A stretch of 64,000 nucleotides of DNA. Source: Bacillota bacterium (GTDB lineage: Bacteria; Bacillota; Clostridia; Saccharofermentanales; DTU023). Position numbers and translations under genes: made by a program. The notes below the pieces were generated by a model. The model was not told the DNA's origin and ran no database searches. It saw nothing but the letters and a program-made list of their open reading frames with translations. Positions within the stretch are counted from its first letter, which is position 1, and each line of letters opens with the position of its first letter. Positions 44,982 through 53,565 of this stretch are shown one piece after another. The stretch is from positions 1 through 64,000 of the forward strand of contig JAEWER010000033.1 of assembly GCA_023389255.1 (NCBI GenBank), read 5' to 3'.

Positions 44982-46241
44982 ATGTCACAGCAAATGTTAA
45001 ATAACTCTCTGCTTGCAGAGCTTAACCAGATTAATCAAAAATTACAACAAACCACCCAACAATCTGCAATAGTAACTTTACTCAAAGATGCTTTCGCTAA
45101 AGCCTTTAGTGAAGTAAAGCAAGATGCTGTTAAAGCTTTTTTCTCTCCTGGCAGAGTCAATTTAATCGGCGATCATATCGACTATAACGGCGGTGAAGTT
45201 TTCCCTTGCGCCTTAACCTTGGGCACCTATGCTATCGCACAGAAGAGAAATGACCACAGAATTCGTTTTCTCTCTCTTAACTATCCACAACAAGGCATTG
45301 TGGAAGTGGATTTGAAAAGTCTGGCTTACGATCGTGCCGATGGCTGGACAAACTATGCCAAAGGTATGCTGGTAACTCTAATCAACGCTGGGCATAAAAT
45401 AAACAGCGGATTAGATATGGTAGTTTACGGTAATATCCCCCCTGCATCTGGCCTTTCTTCTTCAGCATCTATCGAACTACTAACTGGCGTTGTCGCCCGT
45501 GGTTTGTTTGGCTTAGAGGTTGATAACCAAACCCTATCTTTGCTCGGTAAAAAAGCTGAGAATGAATATATCGGCGTTAACTGTGGCATCATGGATCAAT
45601 TTGCTATCGCCATGGGTAAAGAGAACCAAGCAATTTTACTCAATACTGAAACCTTAGCTTATAGCTATGCACCACTGAATTTAGGAGAATATGCTTTAAT
45701 CATCGCTAATACCAATAAAAAACGTGGCTTAGCCGATTCTAAGTACAACGAACGCCGTGCCGAATGTGAAAAGGCCTTAGCTCTGCTACAAACTAAAGCC
45801 AATATCAAACAGCTCTGCGAATTATCTCCCCAAGCATTTGAACAAATCAAAGACGTGTTAGACGGCACCTTGCTACGCCGAGCACGTCACACAGTCAATG
45901 AACAGCACCATGTCACCTGTGCTATGGAGGCACTAAAACAGCAAGATTTAGCAACTTTCGGTGAATTGATGAACAAATCACATGCTTCTCTCCGAGATGA
46001 CTATGAAGTCACAGGCATCGAATTAGATACGCTGGTTGCGGCATCTCAAGCTCATCCTGCTTGCTTAGGTGCTCGTGTGACTGGCGCTGGTTTCGGCGGT
46101 TGCACCGTAGCCCTAGTCAAACGTGAGGCACTTGCTGATTTCACTGCTACTGTTGGTAAAACATACGCTGACAAGATCGGCTATGCCTGCGATTTCTACA
46201 ACGTTTCTCCTGGTAATGGCGCTGGTGAATTAACACTTTAA
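44982..46241 (+). CDS. galK: Galactokinase
   Basis: 419 residues of the GHMP kinase family. It phosphorylates galactose with ATP to galactose 1-phosphate, the first Leloir step after mutarotation. Visible motifs are SPGRVNLIGDHIDYNGG (galactose-binding signature), PPASGLSSSASIE (ATP-binding loop), CGIMDQFAIAMG and VTGAGFGGCTVALV. About 35 extra N-terminal residues precede the signature. A strong AAGGAGG precedes the ATG, and a terminator follows. No galT or galE lies nearby, so the rest of the pathway must be elsewhere. It is one of the few plus-strand genes. Confidence 0.96.
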   Translation: MSQQMLNNSLLAELNQINQKLQQTTQQSAIVTLLKDAFAKAFSEVKQDAVKAFFSPGRVNLIGDHIDYNGGEVFPCALTLGTYAIAQKRNDHRIRFLSLNYPQQGIVEVDLKSLAYDRADGWTNYAKGMLVTLINAGHKINSGLDMVVYGNIPPASGLSSSASIELLTGVVARGLFGLEVDNQTLSLLGKKAENEYIGVNCGIMDQFAIAMGKENQAILLNTETLAYSYAPLNLGEYALIIANTNKKRGLADSKYNERRAECEKALALLQTKANIKQLCELSPQAFEQIKDVLDGTLLRRARHTVNEQHHVTCAMEALKQQDLATFGELMNKSHASLRDDYEVTGIELDTLVAASQAHPACLGARVTGAGFGGCTVALVKREALADFTATVGKTYADKIGYACDFYNVSPGNGAGELTL

Positions 46242-46290
46242 GCTACTATCTCTAAAACAATTACAAGTATTAGTTAAAGTTAGAACATAC

Positions 46291-46320
46291 AAAGCTGATC
46301 TATTAGGTCAGCTTTTTCTT
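46291..46320 (+). terminator. Terminator of galK
   Basis: AGCTGA/TCAGCT stem (46293-46313) followed by TTTTCTTT on the plus strand. Confidence 0.75.
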
Positions 46321-46334
46321 TGCAAGCACAAAAG

Positions 46335-46359
46335 AAGAACCCCAACTTGCGGGGTTCTT
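46335..46359 (-). terminator. Hairpin downstream of the DtxR/MntR-like gene
   Basis: AAGAACCCC/GGGGTTCTT stem with a 7-base loop. The minus-strand tail (CTTTTGTGC) is moderately T-rich. It is convergent with the galK terminator 15 bases away. Confidence 0.7.
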
Positions 46360-46441
46360 GAGGAGACGTATGAAGAGGTGTTGTGTTTGATGTATTTAAC
46401 TATAAACAGCTGTTGTGGCACAAAAAGTACTCAATTGTGAA

Positions 46442-46897
46442 CTATTGTGAAGTTCTTTTTCTTCTACCATCACGAATTTTGATGTTATTGAATTCTAGGA
46501 AATGACGTTGTGGAGCATGCGGACAATCATAGGCACAGTGTTGAATGTGGGTGCGCATACGCTGGAAAGTTATATCGGATAAGCCATGCTCAATATTACA
46601 AGCATCGACCGCCGCAATATCTTCTGGTACACCCAAGGCCATGAGGTAACGTGTTAAAAACATATGGCGCTCATATATTTTTTCCGCTATTTCCAGTCCT
46701 GCTTCTGTTAAAAACAAAGCACCATTATCAGCTATTTGGAGTAAACCGTTATCTTCTAAGAGATGAATCGCACGGCTAACAGATGGTTTGGAAAAACCCA
46801 TGCGACGTGCGAGATCCACTGAACGTACATTGCCCATCTCTTGTTGCAATATGTGGATATTTTCCAAATAATTTTCTGCAGATTTTTGCAGGCGCAT
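46442..46897 (-). CDS. DtxR/MntR-family metal-dependent transcriptional regulator
   Basis: 151 residues. The N-terminal winged helix (AENYLENIHILQQEMGNVRSVDLARRMGFSKPSVSRAIHLLEDNGLL) and the metal-binding/dimerisation helices (LTEAGLEIAEKIYERHMFLTRYLMALGVPEDIAAVDACNIEHGLS) match the MntR/DtxR family. The Glu/His residues of the primary metal site are present. There is no SH3-like third domain, as in MntR. The C-terminal HCAYDCPHAP segment could hold an extra metal ligand set. It represses manganese or iron uptake genes in relatives; none are adjacent. GGGGAGG precedes the ATG. Confidence 0.88.
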   Translation of the reverse strand: MRLQKSAENYLENIHILQQEMGNVRSVDLARRMGFSKPSVSRAIHLLEDNGLLQIADNGALFLTEAGLEIAEKIYERHMFLTRYLMALGVPEDIAAVDACNIEHGLSDITFQRMRTHIQHCAYDCPHAPQRHFLEFNNIKIRDGRRKRTSQ

Positions 46898-47009
46898 GTC
46901 TACCTCCCCGTACTGTTAACATCATCTAACTAGCTACATACTATACTACGGTAAAGATTGACGCAACCTGAGTAAAGTTACTATTTGCTAAAATGATTGT
47001 AGAGGCAGT

Positions 47010-49046
47010 ATGAGCGTTATCAGTATCAAGCATGTAAGCAAAACTTTTGGTGAACACGAAGTTCTCAAGGATTTATCCTTAGAGCTTAATTTTGACGATA
47101 AATTAGCGCTCATCGGTGAAAATGGTGTGGGCAAAACCACACTCTTTAAACTCATTCTCGGAACAGAGAAGCCAGATATCGATAGCGGAAGTATTCATGT
47201 TGCTCCTGGTGCAGTAATTGGCTATATGGAACAACATCAACATTCATCTAGCAGTCATCACGCTTTACTCGATGAAGAAGTTTTGAGTTTAGAGCATGCT
47301 ATCAATCGATTAAATCAGCGCTTAGCCTTAGCAACTGATGTAGAAACACCTGCTCTACTCGCTGAATTAAATCAACTAAACGAACGCTTCGAGGCTTTAG
47401 ATGGCTATTCTTTTCAAGCTCGCTTAGCACAAATTCTTGACGGCTTAGGCTTAAATCAAGACACCATGCATCGCCCCTTGAGTGAACTATCTGGTGGCGA
47501 ATTAATGCGTGCTCATTTGGCGCGTGTCTTAGTGCGTGAGCCAGATATTCTGCTACTAGACGAACCTACTAACCACTTAGACCAATTCGCCTGTGAGTGG
47601 TTGCAACAATTTCTGCAAAAATATAAAGGTGTCTTACTCGTAATCAGCCATGATCGTGCTTTTATTGACTCATTCGCTAATATCACGGGCAAACTGGCTG
47701 GTGGCAAACTTGTCTGTCAGCGTGGCAATTACAGTCATTTTGCGGAGATTGAAGCGGAACAAGCTATCCGCTTAGCCAAAGAAGTAGCTCAGCTTGAAAA
47801 ACAATTGCAACGCCAAGAAGAAATTACACAAACCATGCTCTCTCATCGCAAGATTAGCTCCTATCATAGTAGTGAAAAAAAAGTTACTAAGCTCAAGGAG
47901 ACCTTAGCGCAAGTTAAGAGCCAAAAGCGCCAGAGCGATAAGCAACTTCACTTTCAAGTTGTTAAAGGTAATAACACCAGTGATCCTGATCGCATTCTCT
48001 GTCAATTAAAAGACTTACAAGTTACTTTTACGGGAAGAAACAAGCCCTTATTTTGCTGTCCTGAATTAACGGTCAGAGGTCAAGATCACATCGTAGTAGT
48101 CGGACCTAATGGTGCTGGTAAAACCACTTTCATTAAGAGTATTCTAGGACAGTTGCCCGATGAAACTTCTGGCACACTCGCCTTTGCCCATAACCTAAAA
48201 ATAGGTTACTTAGGACAGAACATTCGTTTTGCTGACGAAAACACGGATGTGCTCACAGAAACAATGCGATTGAACGAGGGCATGACAGAAGGACAAGCTC
48301 GTAACCTACTAGCAAAATTTGGCTTTACAGGAGAGAGTGTTTACAAACATATCTACGTGTTATCTGGTGGTGAGCGCGCCAGACTTTATCTCTGCTCCTT
48401 GCTACAAGAAAATCCTGACTTGCTAATTTTGGATGAGCCTACTAACCATTTAGACATTAATTCAAGAGAAATATTAGAGCAAGCATTACAGAATTATGAT
48501 GGTGCCCTCATTGCTATCAGTCACGATCTTTACTTCATCCGTAAAATTGCTCAGAAAATCTTGGGTTTTGTTGGCGAGAAGCTACTCCCGTTTACTTCCT
48601 ACGAGCAGTATCGCCAAAAAGTTATGCAACTTAAGCAAACCGCAGGCAATCTGTCTACGCTAAAGATACCTACTTCAAGCGGAACGTCAGAATCTATTCG
48701 TGAAGATAAAAAAGAGCAGGCGACAAATAACGCAGATCCACTCAACGCAGTTGCTGAAATATTGTTTACTGATGCAGAAATTGCGGCGTATCCCCAATTA
48801 GCTGAATTCAAGACTATTCCTAGTAATCGCTCACAAGCCAAACGCTTTACTGCTCACCTACGCCAACTATCCAATACTTTAGAACAGCAATTAACTGAAC
48901 GGGAAGCACAAGCTGAGCAACTAGAAAAACAATTTCAAACAGCTAATAATCCTGAACTATATGCTGAATATGCAACTCTACTAGAAACTATTCAACTCGA
49001 AGAAAACCTATATCTCAAGATTCTAGAGATCTTAGAAAACTGCTAG
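47010..49046 (+). CDS. ABC-F family ATPase (ribosome-associated, Uup/YdiF-like)
   Basis: 678 residues with two ABC domains and no membrane segment. Domain 1 has GENGVGKTT, LSGGELMRAHLARVL and ILLLDEPTNHLD. A charged inter-domain linker (about 245-320) is followed by domain 2 with GPNGAGKTT, LSGGERARLYLCSLL and LLILDEPTNHLD. A C-terminal helical tail (about 610-678) is rich in Glu/Gln and likely coiled coil, as in Uup/YdiF. ABC-F proteins act on ribosomes to resolve stalling or give antibiotic protection; the linker gives no clear resistance assignment. GAGG precedes the ATG. Its stop codon overlaps the stop of the convergent lipid kinase gene. Confidence 0.93.
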   Translation: MSVISIKHVSKTFGEHEVLKDLSLELNFDDKLALIGENGVGKTTLFKLILGTEKPDIDSGSIHVAPGAVIGYMEQHQHSSSSHHALLDEEVLSLEHAINRLNQRLALATDVETPALLAELNQLNERFEALDGYSFQARLAQILDGLGLNQDTMHRPLSELSGGELMRAHLARVLVREPDILLLDEPTNHLDQFACEWLQQFLQKYKGVLLVISHDRAFIDSFANITGKLAGGKLVCQRGNYSHFAEIEAEQAIRLAKEVAQLEKQLQRQEEITQTMLSHRKISSYHSSEKKVTKLKETLAQVKSQKRQSDKQLHFQVVKGNNTSDPDRILCQLKDLQVTFTGRNKPLFCCPELTVRGQDHIVVVGPNGAGKTTFIKSILGQLPDETSGTLAFAHNLKIGYLGQNIRFADENTDVLTETMRLNEGMTEGQARNLLAKFGFTGESVYKHIYVLSGGERARLYLCSLLQENPDLLILDEPTNHLDINSREILEQALQNYDGALIAISHDLYFIRKIAQKILGFVGEKLLPFTSYEQYRQKVMQLKQTAGNLSTLKIPTSSGTSESIREDKKEQATNNADPLNAVAEILFTDAEIAAYPQLAEFKTIPSNRSQAKRFTAHLRQLSNTLEQQLTEREAQAEQLEKQFQTANNPELYAEYATLLETIQLEENLYLKILEILENC

Positions 49047-49960
49047 CTATTGGGTAGCAAAAGCTTAATTTTACGGGGAACAGAACGGATCAAAGCCGGC
49101 AAGTGCAAGCCTTGTTCACCATCATGGTCTAAAACCACTGGCTTACCATCTAAGCATTCAATTTCAACTTGTTTTACCTGGCGATAATAGATAATAGGAG
49201 AATTGAGATGCCCACCTGTATGCATCTGCGAAAATAGCGCAACTACCGAAGGAATATCAGCAATACTGCGTGGCACAGAACGGATCATCAGCAAATCGAG
49301 CATACCGTCTTGCACCGATGCTAGAGGCATTATATTTTCAAAACCTCCTACACTTCTACTATTACCCACCATAAATAGCAAAATTTCTTCTTCGATAACT
49401 TCCGATGGTGTCACAAAGCGAAACGGACGTGGATTTAGTAAATTCTTAGGAGCTGAAACGATGCCAGTTAAAACATATGCGAGACGACCCAGCAAGGTTT
49501 TTAGTTTGCTGGGAGTAGTATAGGCAACTTCTGTTAATAAACCACCAGCACAAACATTGAGAAAATATTGGTCATTGACCTGACCCACATCAACTTCTTC
49601 CACTCGATGAGAGCGGAGCAACTTTTCCATCTCCTCTACATTGCACGGCAACTGTAAAGCGGTCGCAAAATCGTTGACAGTACCTCCAGCAAGTAAAGCT
49701 AAAGGAACCTGATAACCTGCTTCTAGCAAACCATTGAGTGCTTGATTAGCAGTACCATCTCCACCAGCCACTAGCAAAACATCATAGTCAAGCGTTGATT
49801 CGTCGCTAGCTATGACTCTCGCATTTTGTTGCGTTGTCGTATAGCACAAATAGCTCTGACTGATCACACCTTCTTGTTCTAGACGGTTTATCAAACCTTC
49901 TAGCGGTTGCTTAATGGTTTCACGACCAGCTGTAGGATTGATAATTACTTTAACTTTCAT
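49043..49960 (-). CDS. Diacylglycerol kinase-like lipid kinase (YegS/DgkB/BmrU family)
   Basis: 305 residues. The catalytic N-terminus has INPTAGRETIKQPL and the nucleotide-binding VLLVAGGDGTANQALNGLL; LALLAGGTVNDFATALQLP and YFLNVCAGGLLTEVAYTTPSKLKTLLGRLAYVLTGI follow, then a beta-sandwich domain. It phosphorylates diacylglycerol or a related lipid. The start overlaps the end of the BaiN-like gene by 11 bases, in the four-gene operon that starts at 53387. Its stop codon shares CTAG (49043-49046) with the ABC-F stop. Confidence 0.92.
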   Translation of the reverse strand: MKVKVIINPTAGRETIKQPLEGLINRLEQEGVISQSYLCYTTTQQNARVIASDESTLDYDVLLVAGGDGTANQALNGLLEAGYQVPLALLAGGTVNDFATALQLPCNVEEMEKLLRSHRVEEVDVGQVNDQYFLNVCAGGLLTEVAYTTPSKLKTLLGRLAYVLTGIVSAPKNLLNPRPFRFVTPSEVIEEEILLFMVGNSRSVGGFENIMPLASVQDGMLDLLMIRSVPRSIADIPSVVALFSQMHTGGHLNSPIIYYRQVKQVEIECLDGKPVVLDHDGEQGLHLPALIRSVPRKIKLLLPNS

Positions 49961-51350
49961 CTGTCCTATTACGACCTTTCAGTTTGCCAGCTAGATAACC
50001 GCTCGCCCATGACCATTGTAAATTATAGCCTCCAGTGCGACCACAAACATCTACACATTCACCACAGGCATAAAGCCCAGGATAATTTAGCAACCCCATG
50101 CTTTGCTGATCCACTTCTGCAAGATCAATGCCCCCCAATGCCACTTGCGCCTGGTTAAAGCTTAAAACACCGATAAGCCGTAAAGGTAAGTGATGCAAAA
50201 CACGCTCCGTTTTAGTTTGCAATTGTCTTAAAGTAAATTGCTCAGGTAATTGGTTTAGGGTTTGCTCTGTGAGATACTTTGCTATCTTCGGTTTAACTAC
50301 AGCAGCTAGTAATAAGGTTAGATACTCTCGTACTTCATCTATTCTCAAAGATCGCCTTGTATTATCCGTTACCCAATAACTAGACCAAAGTTTAGTTAAC
50401 TCATAGCCGTTAGCCCAATCAATCTCTCCTGCTACTGGTTTAGTTAGGCGGTAATACTCTTGTGCTACATTACGATTGCCTTGTTTCATTTTGACTGTAT
50501 GGATTTGGTTACTCAGATGCTCATGTAGTAGCACCGATAAATCAAGCGCTGGTATTCCTGATAAACCGTAATCTGTTATTTGTAGCTCGCCTTGTGTTGA
50601 TATTGGTTCTTCCCCACAAGTACAACTGATTTTACCGTGAAAGCGTTGCCCCACTGGCAAATCTTTTCGCTCATTAAACTCGGTAACTACAGGGCTTAAG
50701 GCTGGCTTAAACGGAGAAATTTTAAGTGGCAATTCACCATTAATAGTTAATCCTGAGTCAAAAGAAGAGACACCTCCCAATTGTGGTGCAGCTATCGAAC
50801 CTGTAGCCAAAATCACATTGCGAGTTGCTATCTTCTGCTCTTTACTGTTTTGTAGATAAGAAATCTGCCACTTAGTTTGCTTACTCTGAGATATTTGCGC
50901 AATGCCCACTACCTCAGCTTCCAGCAACACTTCAATTCGTTCTTGTGCTAGGCGATGTCGCAGAATCTTAAGCACCGTTTCTGCGCTTTCGCTTACAGGA
51001 TAAAGCCTGCCAAGATCTTCATTTTTGAGCAAAACTCCCTGCTTCTGCCACCACTGTTTTAGCCAAGCATAATCATATTGGGTAAAGATGCTTTCGATGA
51101 AGTTCTGAAAGTCTGCACCTTTTGTCTGCAAACTTCGATAATTGCTTGCAGCTTGACTCAGATTAGCAATATTACATCTACCGTTACCGGATGCTTTGAC
51201 TTTACGCAATAAGTACGACTGGCGCTCCAGTATCAGGACACGTGCACTCGGGTGGTTTTCGATGCAGCTCAGAGCAGCCATAACACCACTAGCACCAGCA
51301 CCAATGATCACTGCATCATATACATTTTTCCCCATAGCTTCTTTGCTCAT
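49950..51350 (-). CDS. HI0933/BaiN-family FAD-dependent oxidoreductase
   Basis: 466 residues. It has the Rossmann FAD motif DAVIIGAGASGVMAAL, the RKVKASGNGRCNIANL signature of this family, NVILATGSIAAPQLGGVSSFDSG and a C-terminal GLYACGECVDVCGRTGGYNLQWSWASGYLAG. The family includes BaiN, a bile-acid dehydroxylation reductase, but most members have unknown substrates. It overlaps the CYTH gene stop by 4 bases (ATGA), so it is translationally coupled. Start choice follows that overlap. Confidence 0.92.
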   Translation of the reverse strand: MSKEAMGKNVYDAVIIGAGASGVMAALSCIENHPSARVLILERQSYLLRKVKASGNGRCNIANLSQAASNYRSLQTKGADFQNFIESIFTQYDYAWLKQWWQKQGVLLKNEDLGRLYPVSESAETVLKILRHRLAQERIEVLLEAEVVGIAQISQSKQTKWQISYLQNSKEQKIATRNVILATGSIAAPQLGGVSSFDSGLTINGELPLKISPFKPALSPVVTEFNERKDLPVGQRFHGKISCTCGEEPISTQGELQITDYGLSGIPALDLSVLLHEHLSNQIHTVKMKQGNRNVAQEYYRLTKPVAGEIDWANGYELTKLWSSYWVTDNTRRSLRIDEVREYLTLLLAAVVKPKIAKYLTEQTLNQLPEQFTLRQLQTKTERVLHHLPLRLIGVLSFNQAQVALGGIDLAEVDQQSMGLLNYPGLYACGECVDVCGRTGGYNLQWSWASGYLAGKLKGRNRTDES

Positions 51351-52084
51351 AATGCTAAGGCTCGACTGTACTTACTTTGCGTTAGTGCTTGAAGTTTTAG
51401 CGTTTCACTCACTTGTTGAACCCACATCTCCCAGCACTTTTCATCACCCTGCTGTAATTCAATTTCTATTTCCGCAATTTGGTCGCATTTTAGCTGTGCG
51501 TCTTGCTGATCGGTATACTTAAACAAAAATCCTTCGTCAAAAGAAACCACTGTACTGAAGTCTGAACAAGCAAATGTATAATCCGTACGGGAAAAATTTG
51601 TACCAACTTTTCTGACCCAATGCACATCTGCCTCGATTAAAGCTAGCACTTCTTGCATCGGTGTTATCTCTTTTATCTCTGGCGAGCGTAATAACTGATA
51701 ATTGTTGCTAACCGTACTATCGCCAAACAACAAAGAACCTATCTCATGCCAAAATTCTTGCTGAGTTAGCTGGCAATCTAAACGATCTAACATCTCTCTG
51801 TGCTTGGGTATTAAATACCACTCTAACTCCAGGCGCCGAAAAGGTTGCGTACTTTGATCAAATCCCTTAAGACAGACAACTAATTGATCGCGGTCTATTC
51901 GCACTCGCAATACCGTATTATACTTCGCAAAATCTCCAAGCGAAGTATCGCAATAAATAGATGTCAATTTTCTAGGAATTTCAGCTTGCCACGTTCCTCT
52001 AATAGCTGTGATCTGAGTTAATTCAGCAAAAAACTCTTCCCTAGTTAGCTTAGGGATAGCAAATTTGTATTCTAGTTCTGCCAT
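51347..52084 (-). CDS. CYTH-domain protein (triphosphate tunnel enzyme fold)
   Basis: 245 residues. The ExExK signature is MAELEYKF at the N-terminus, followed by LTSIYCDTSLGDFAKYNTVLRVRIDRDQLVVCLKG and FRRLELEW, and later IAEIEIEL. Such tunnel-barrel enzymes hydrolyse inorganic triphosphate or thiamine triphosphate, make cAMP or polyphosphate, or remove RNA 5'-triphosphates. The ATG at 52084 sits 1 base after the upstream stop and places ExExK at the start as expected; an upstream in-frame start would add 13 residues. It lies in the operon with a membrane-anchored beta-rich protein, BaiN-like oxidoreductase and lipid kinase. Confidence 0.85.
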   Translation of the reverse strand: MAELEYKFAIPKLTREEFFAELTQITAIRGTWQAEIPRKLTSIYCDTSLGDFAKYNTVLRVRIDRDQLVVCLKGFDQSTQPFRRLELEWYLIPKHREMLDRLDCQLTQQEFWHEIGSLLFGDSTVSNNYQLLRSPEIKEITPMQEVLALIEADVHWVRKVGTNFSRTDYTFACSDFSTVVSFDEGFLFKYTDQQDAQLKCDQIAEIEIELQQGDEKCWEMWVQQVSETLKLQALTQSKYSRALAL

Positions 52085-52085
52085 A

Positions 52086-53387
52086 TCACTCAATGGTAAA
52101 AATGTTATTGTCTGTTTTAGCAACTATAGTATTGCCTGCCACACTTAGCTGGCTAATTCTCCGCCCAAGGTCAGCTTGACCCACGATGTTACCCGATAAC
52201 AAGTCTAAGGTGAAGATCTGGCTACCACTAGCTAAAGCAAGTTGATTTGAGCGCATGGTGGCGTTCACAAAACTTCTGCTGGATAAACCCGTATTTTGCT
52301 CTTGTAATTTGCCTTGTTGCAAGCGTAGTAACATCAGCTCATGGTTAGACGATTCCACTAAGAAGAGATGTTCTTTTTCCCGTTCTATAACCTGTAACAG
52401 ATTACCACCTAAAGAAAATAACGATTTTTCTTGTGGATTTTGTACCTCAATTGTCAATAGAGAAGATGGACCAACCACTACCCAATTACCCGCAGGGTCA
52501 TAGGATAACTTGCTGTAGAGATGATTGTCATCATCTAGCGTTACTTCTTGCAACAGCTGACCACTCAAAGAGTAACGTCGAATAATGCCACGCAATTGGC
52601 TAGTATTAGTGTTACAGAGTAAAACATCTAACGCTTTACCATCAGGTGAGAAATTGACAGCTAAGGGATATCCCACTTCAGCAAATTGGATGGTGAACAG
52701 TCGTTGTCCATCTTTGAGGCGATCTAGATGCACAAAACCAGTTTGATCAACGTTGTTTTGAATAAGCGCAACGTATTGCTCATTGGTAGCAATGCCACCA
52801 CACGCATTATCTACTGTGGAATGATAAATCACTTTATCATCAGCAAAGCCTACCACAGCAGAGCCCTGCAAATCAGCCACCCATAATTTATCTTTATTTT
52901 GTATCACTAAAGGCTTTGCTATCTGTGTTTGATAACTATTCAACTGATAACCATCTATATCTGCCAAAATCAAATAATCACCGACTTGTTGGACGATGCG
53001 ATCCGCTCTTAAATATAGTTGTGAGCTAAGAGAATTTGCATAGCTGAAATGTTTATTAGTTGATAGCTCAGGTACACCAGCTAGATTGATACTGTTATAT
53101 ACGGCTTTAGTCTCTTTGCTGAATGCTTTATCCGTATTGCTGGTATTAGCCTCTGTAGCTATTTGTTTTTGCTCTGCAGGCAAACGATTATGCATTTTGC
53201 TATAAATTGCCACAACGAAAACAGCTACAATCAATAAAACTACAACACCAACTAAAATACGCAGTGCCAGATTGCTACGTAACTGATTAGCCACTAGCTG
53301 ATACTGCTTCTGACAAAATTGCGTAACAGCTTGCCAGGTATCTTTCAGCTTGGCTCCGAGATTAATTTGTTTCTTGGTTTTATTCAT
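52086..53387 (-). CDS. Membrane-anchored beta-propeller-like protein, DUF5711-like
   Basis: 433 residues. A short cytoplasmic N-terminus (1-43) with basic residues is followed by one transmembrane helix (about 44-66) and an extracellular beta-rich domain. The domain repeats patterns such as YLILADIDGYQLN, KLWVADLQGSAVVGF, YVALIQNNVDQTGFVHLDRL and AVNFSPDGKALDVLLC, which suggest WD40-like blades. This resembles DUF5711 proteins in Firmicutes, but I am not certain of the family. It is the first gene of the operon that continues with the CYTH gene (1-base gap). Confidence 0.8.
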   Translation of the reverse strand: MNKTKKQINLGAKLKDTWQAVTQFCQKQYQLVANQLRSNLALRILVGVVVLLIVAVFVVAIYSKMHNRLPAEQKQIATEANTSNTDKAFSKETKAVYNSINLAGVPELSTNKHFSYANSLSSQLYLRADRIVQQVGDYLILADIDGYQLNSYQTQIAKPLVIQNKDKLWVADLQGSAVVGFADDKVIYHSTVDNACGGIATNEQYVALIQNNVDQTGFVHLDRLKDGQRLFTIQFAEVGYPLAVNFSPDGKALDVLLCNTNTSQLRGIIRRYSLSGQLLQEVTLDDDNHLYSKLSYDPAGNWVVVGPSSLLTIEVQNPQEKSLFSLGGNLLQVIEREKEHLFLVESSNHELMLLRLQQGKLQEQNTGLSSRSFVNATMRSNQLALASGSQIFTLDLLSGNIVGQADLGRRISQLSVAGNTIVAKTDNNIFTIE

Positions 53388-53473
53388 AAAACTTAGTCGA
53401 TTATATCACATCCCCTAATTCATACCCTTTTTCAGCATTTTTCTCTTAGTAGTGGCAAATTTTCCCATAAAAA

Positions 53474-53497
53474 AAAGCTGATCATGTGATCAGCTTT
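53474..53497. terminator. Bidirectional terminator after mnmG
   Basis: AAAGCTGATCA/TGATCAGCTTT is an 11-bp perfect stem with a 2-base loop, with A and T runs on either side. It ends the rpmH-to-mnmG unit. Confidence 0.85.
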
Positions 53498-53565
53498 TAT
53501 CTTTTAGTTTTAGTCGCTTAAGCTAACTTTTTACGTTTTGCTATTGCTACTAGTAATCAGCCAAA

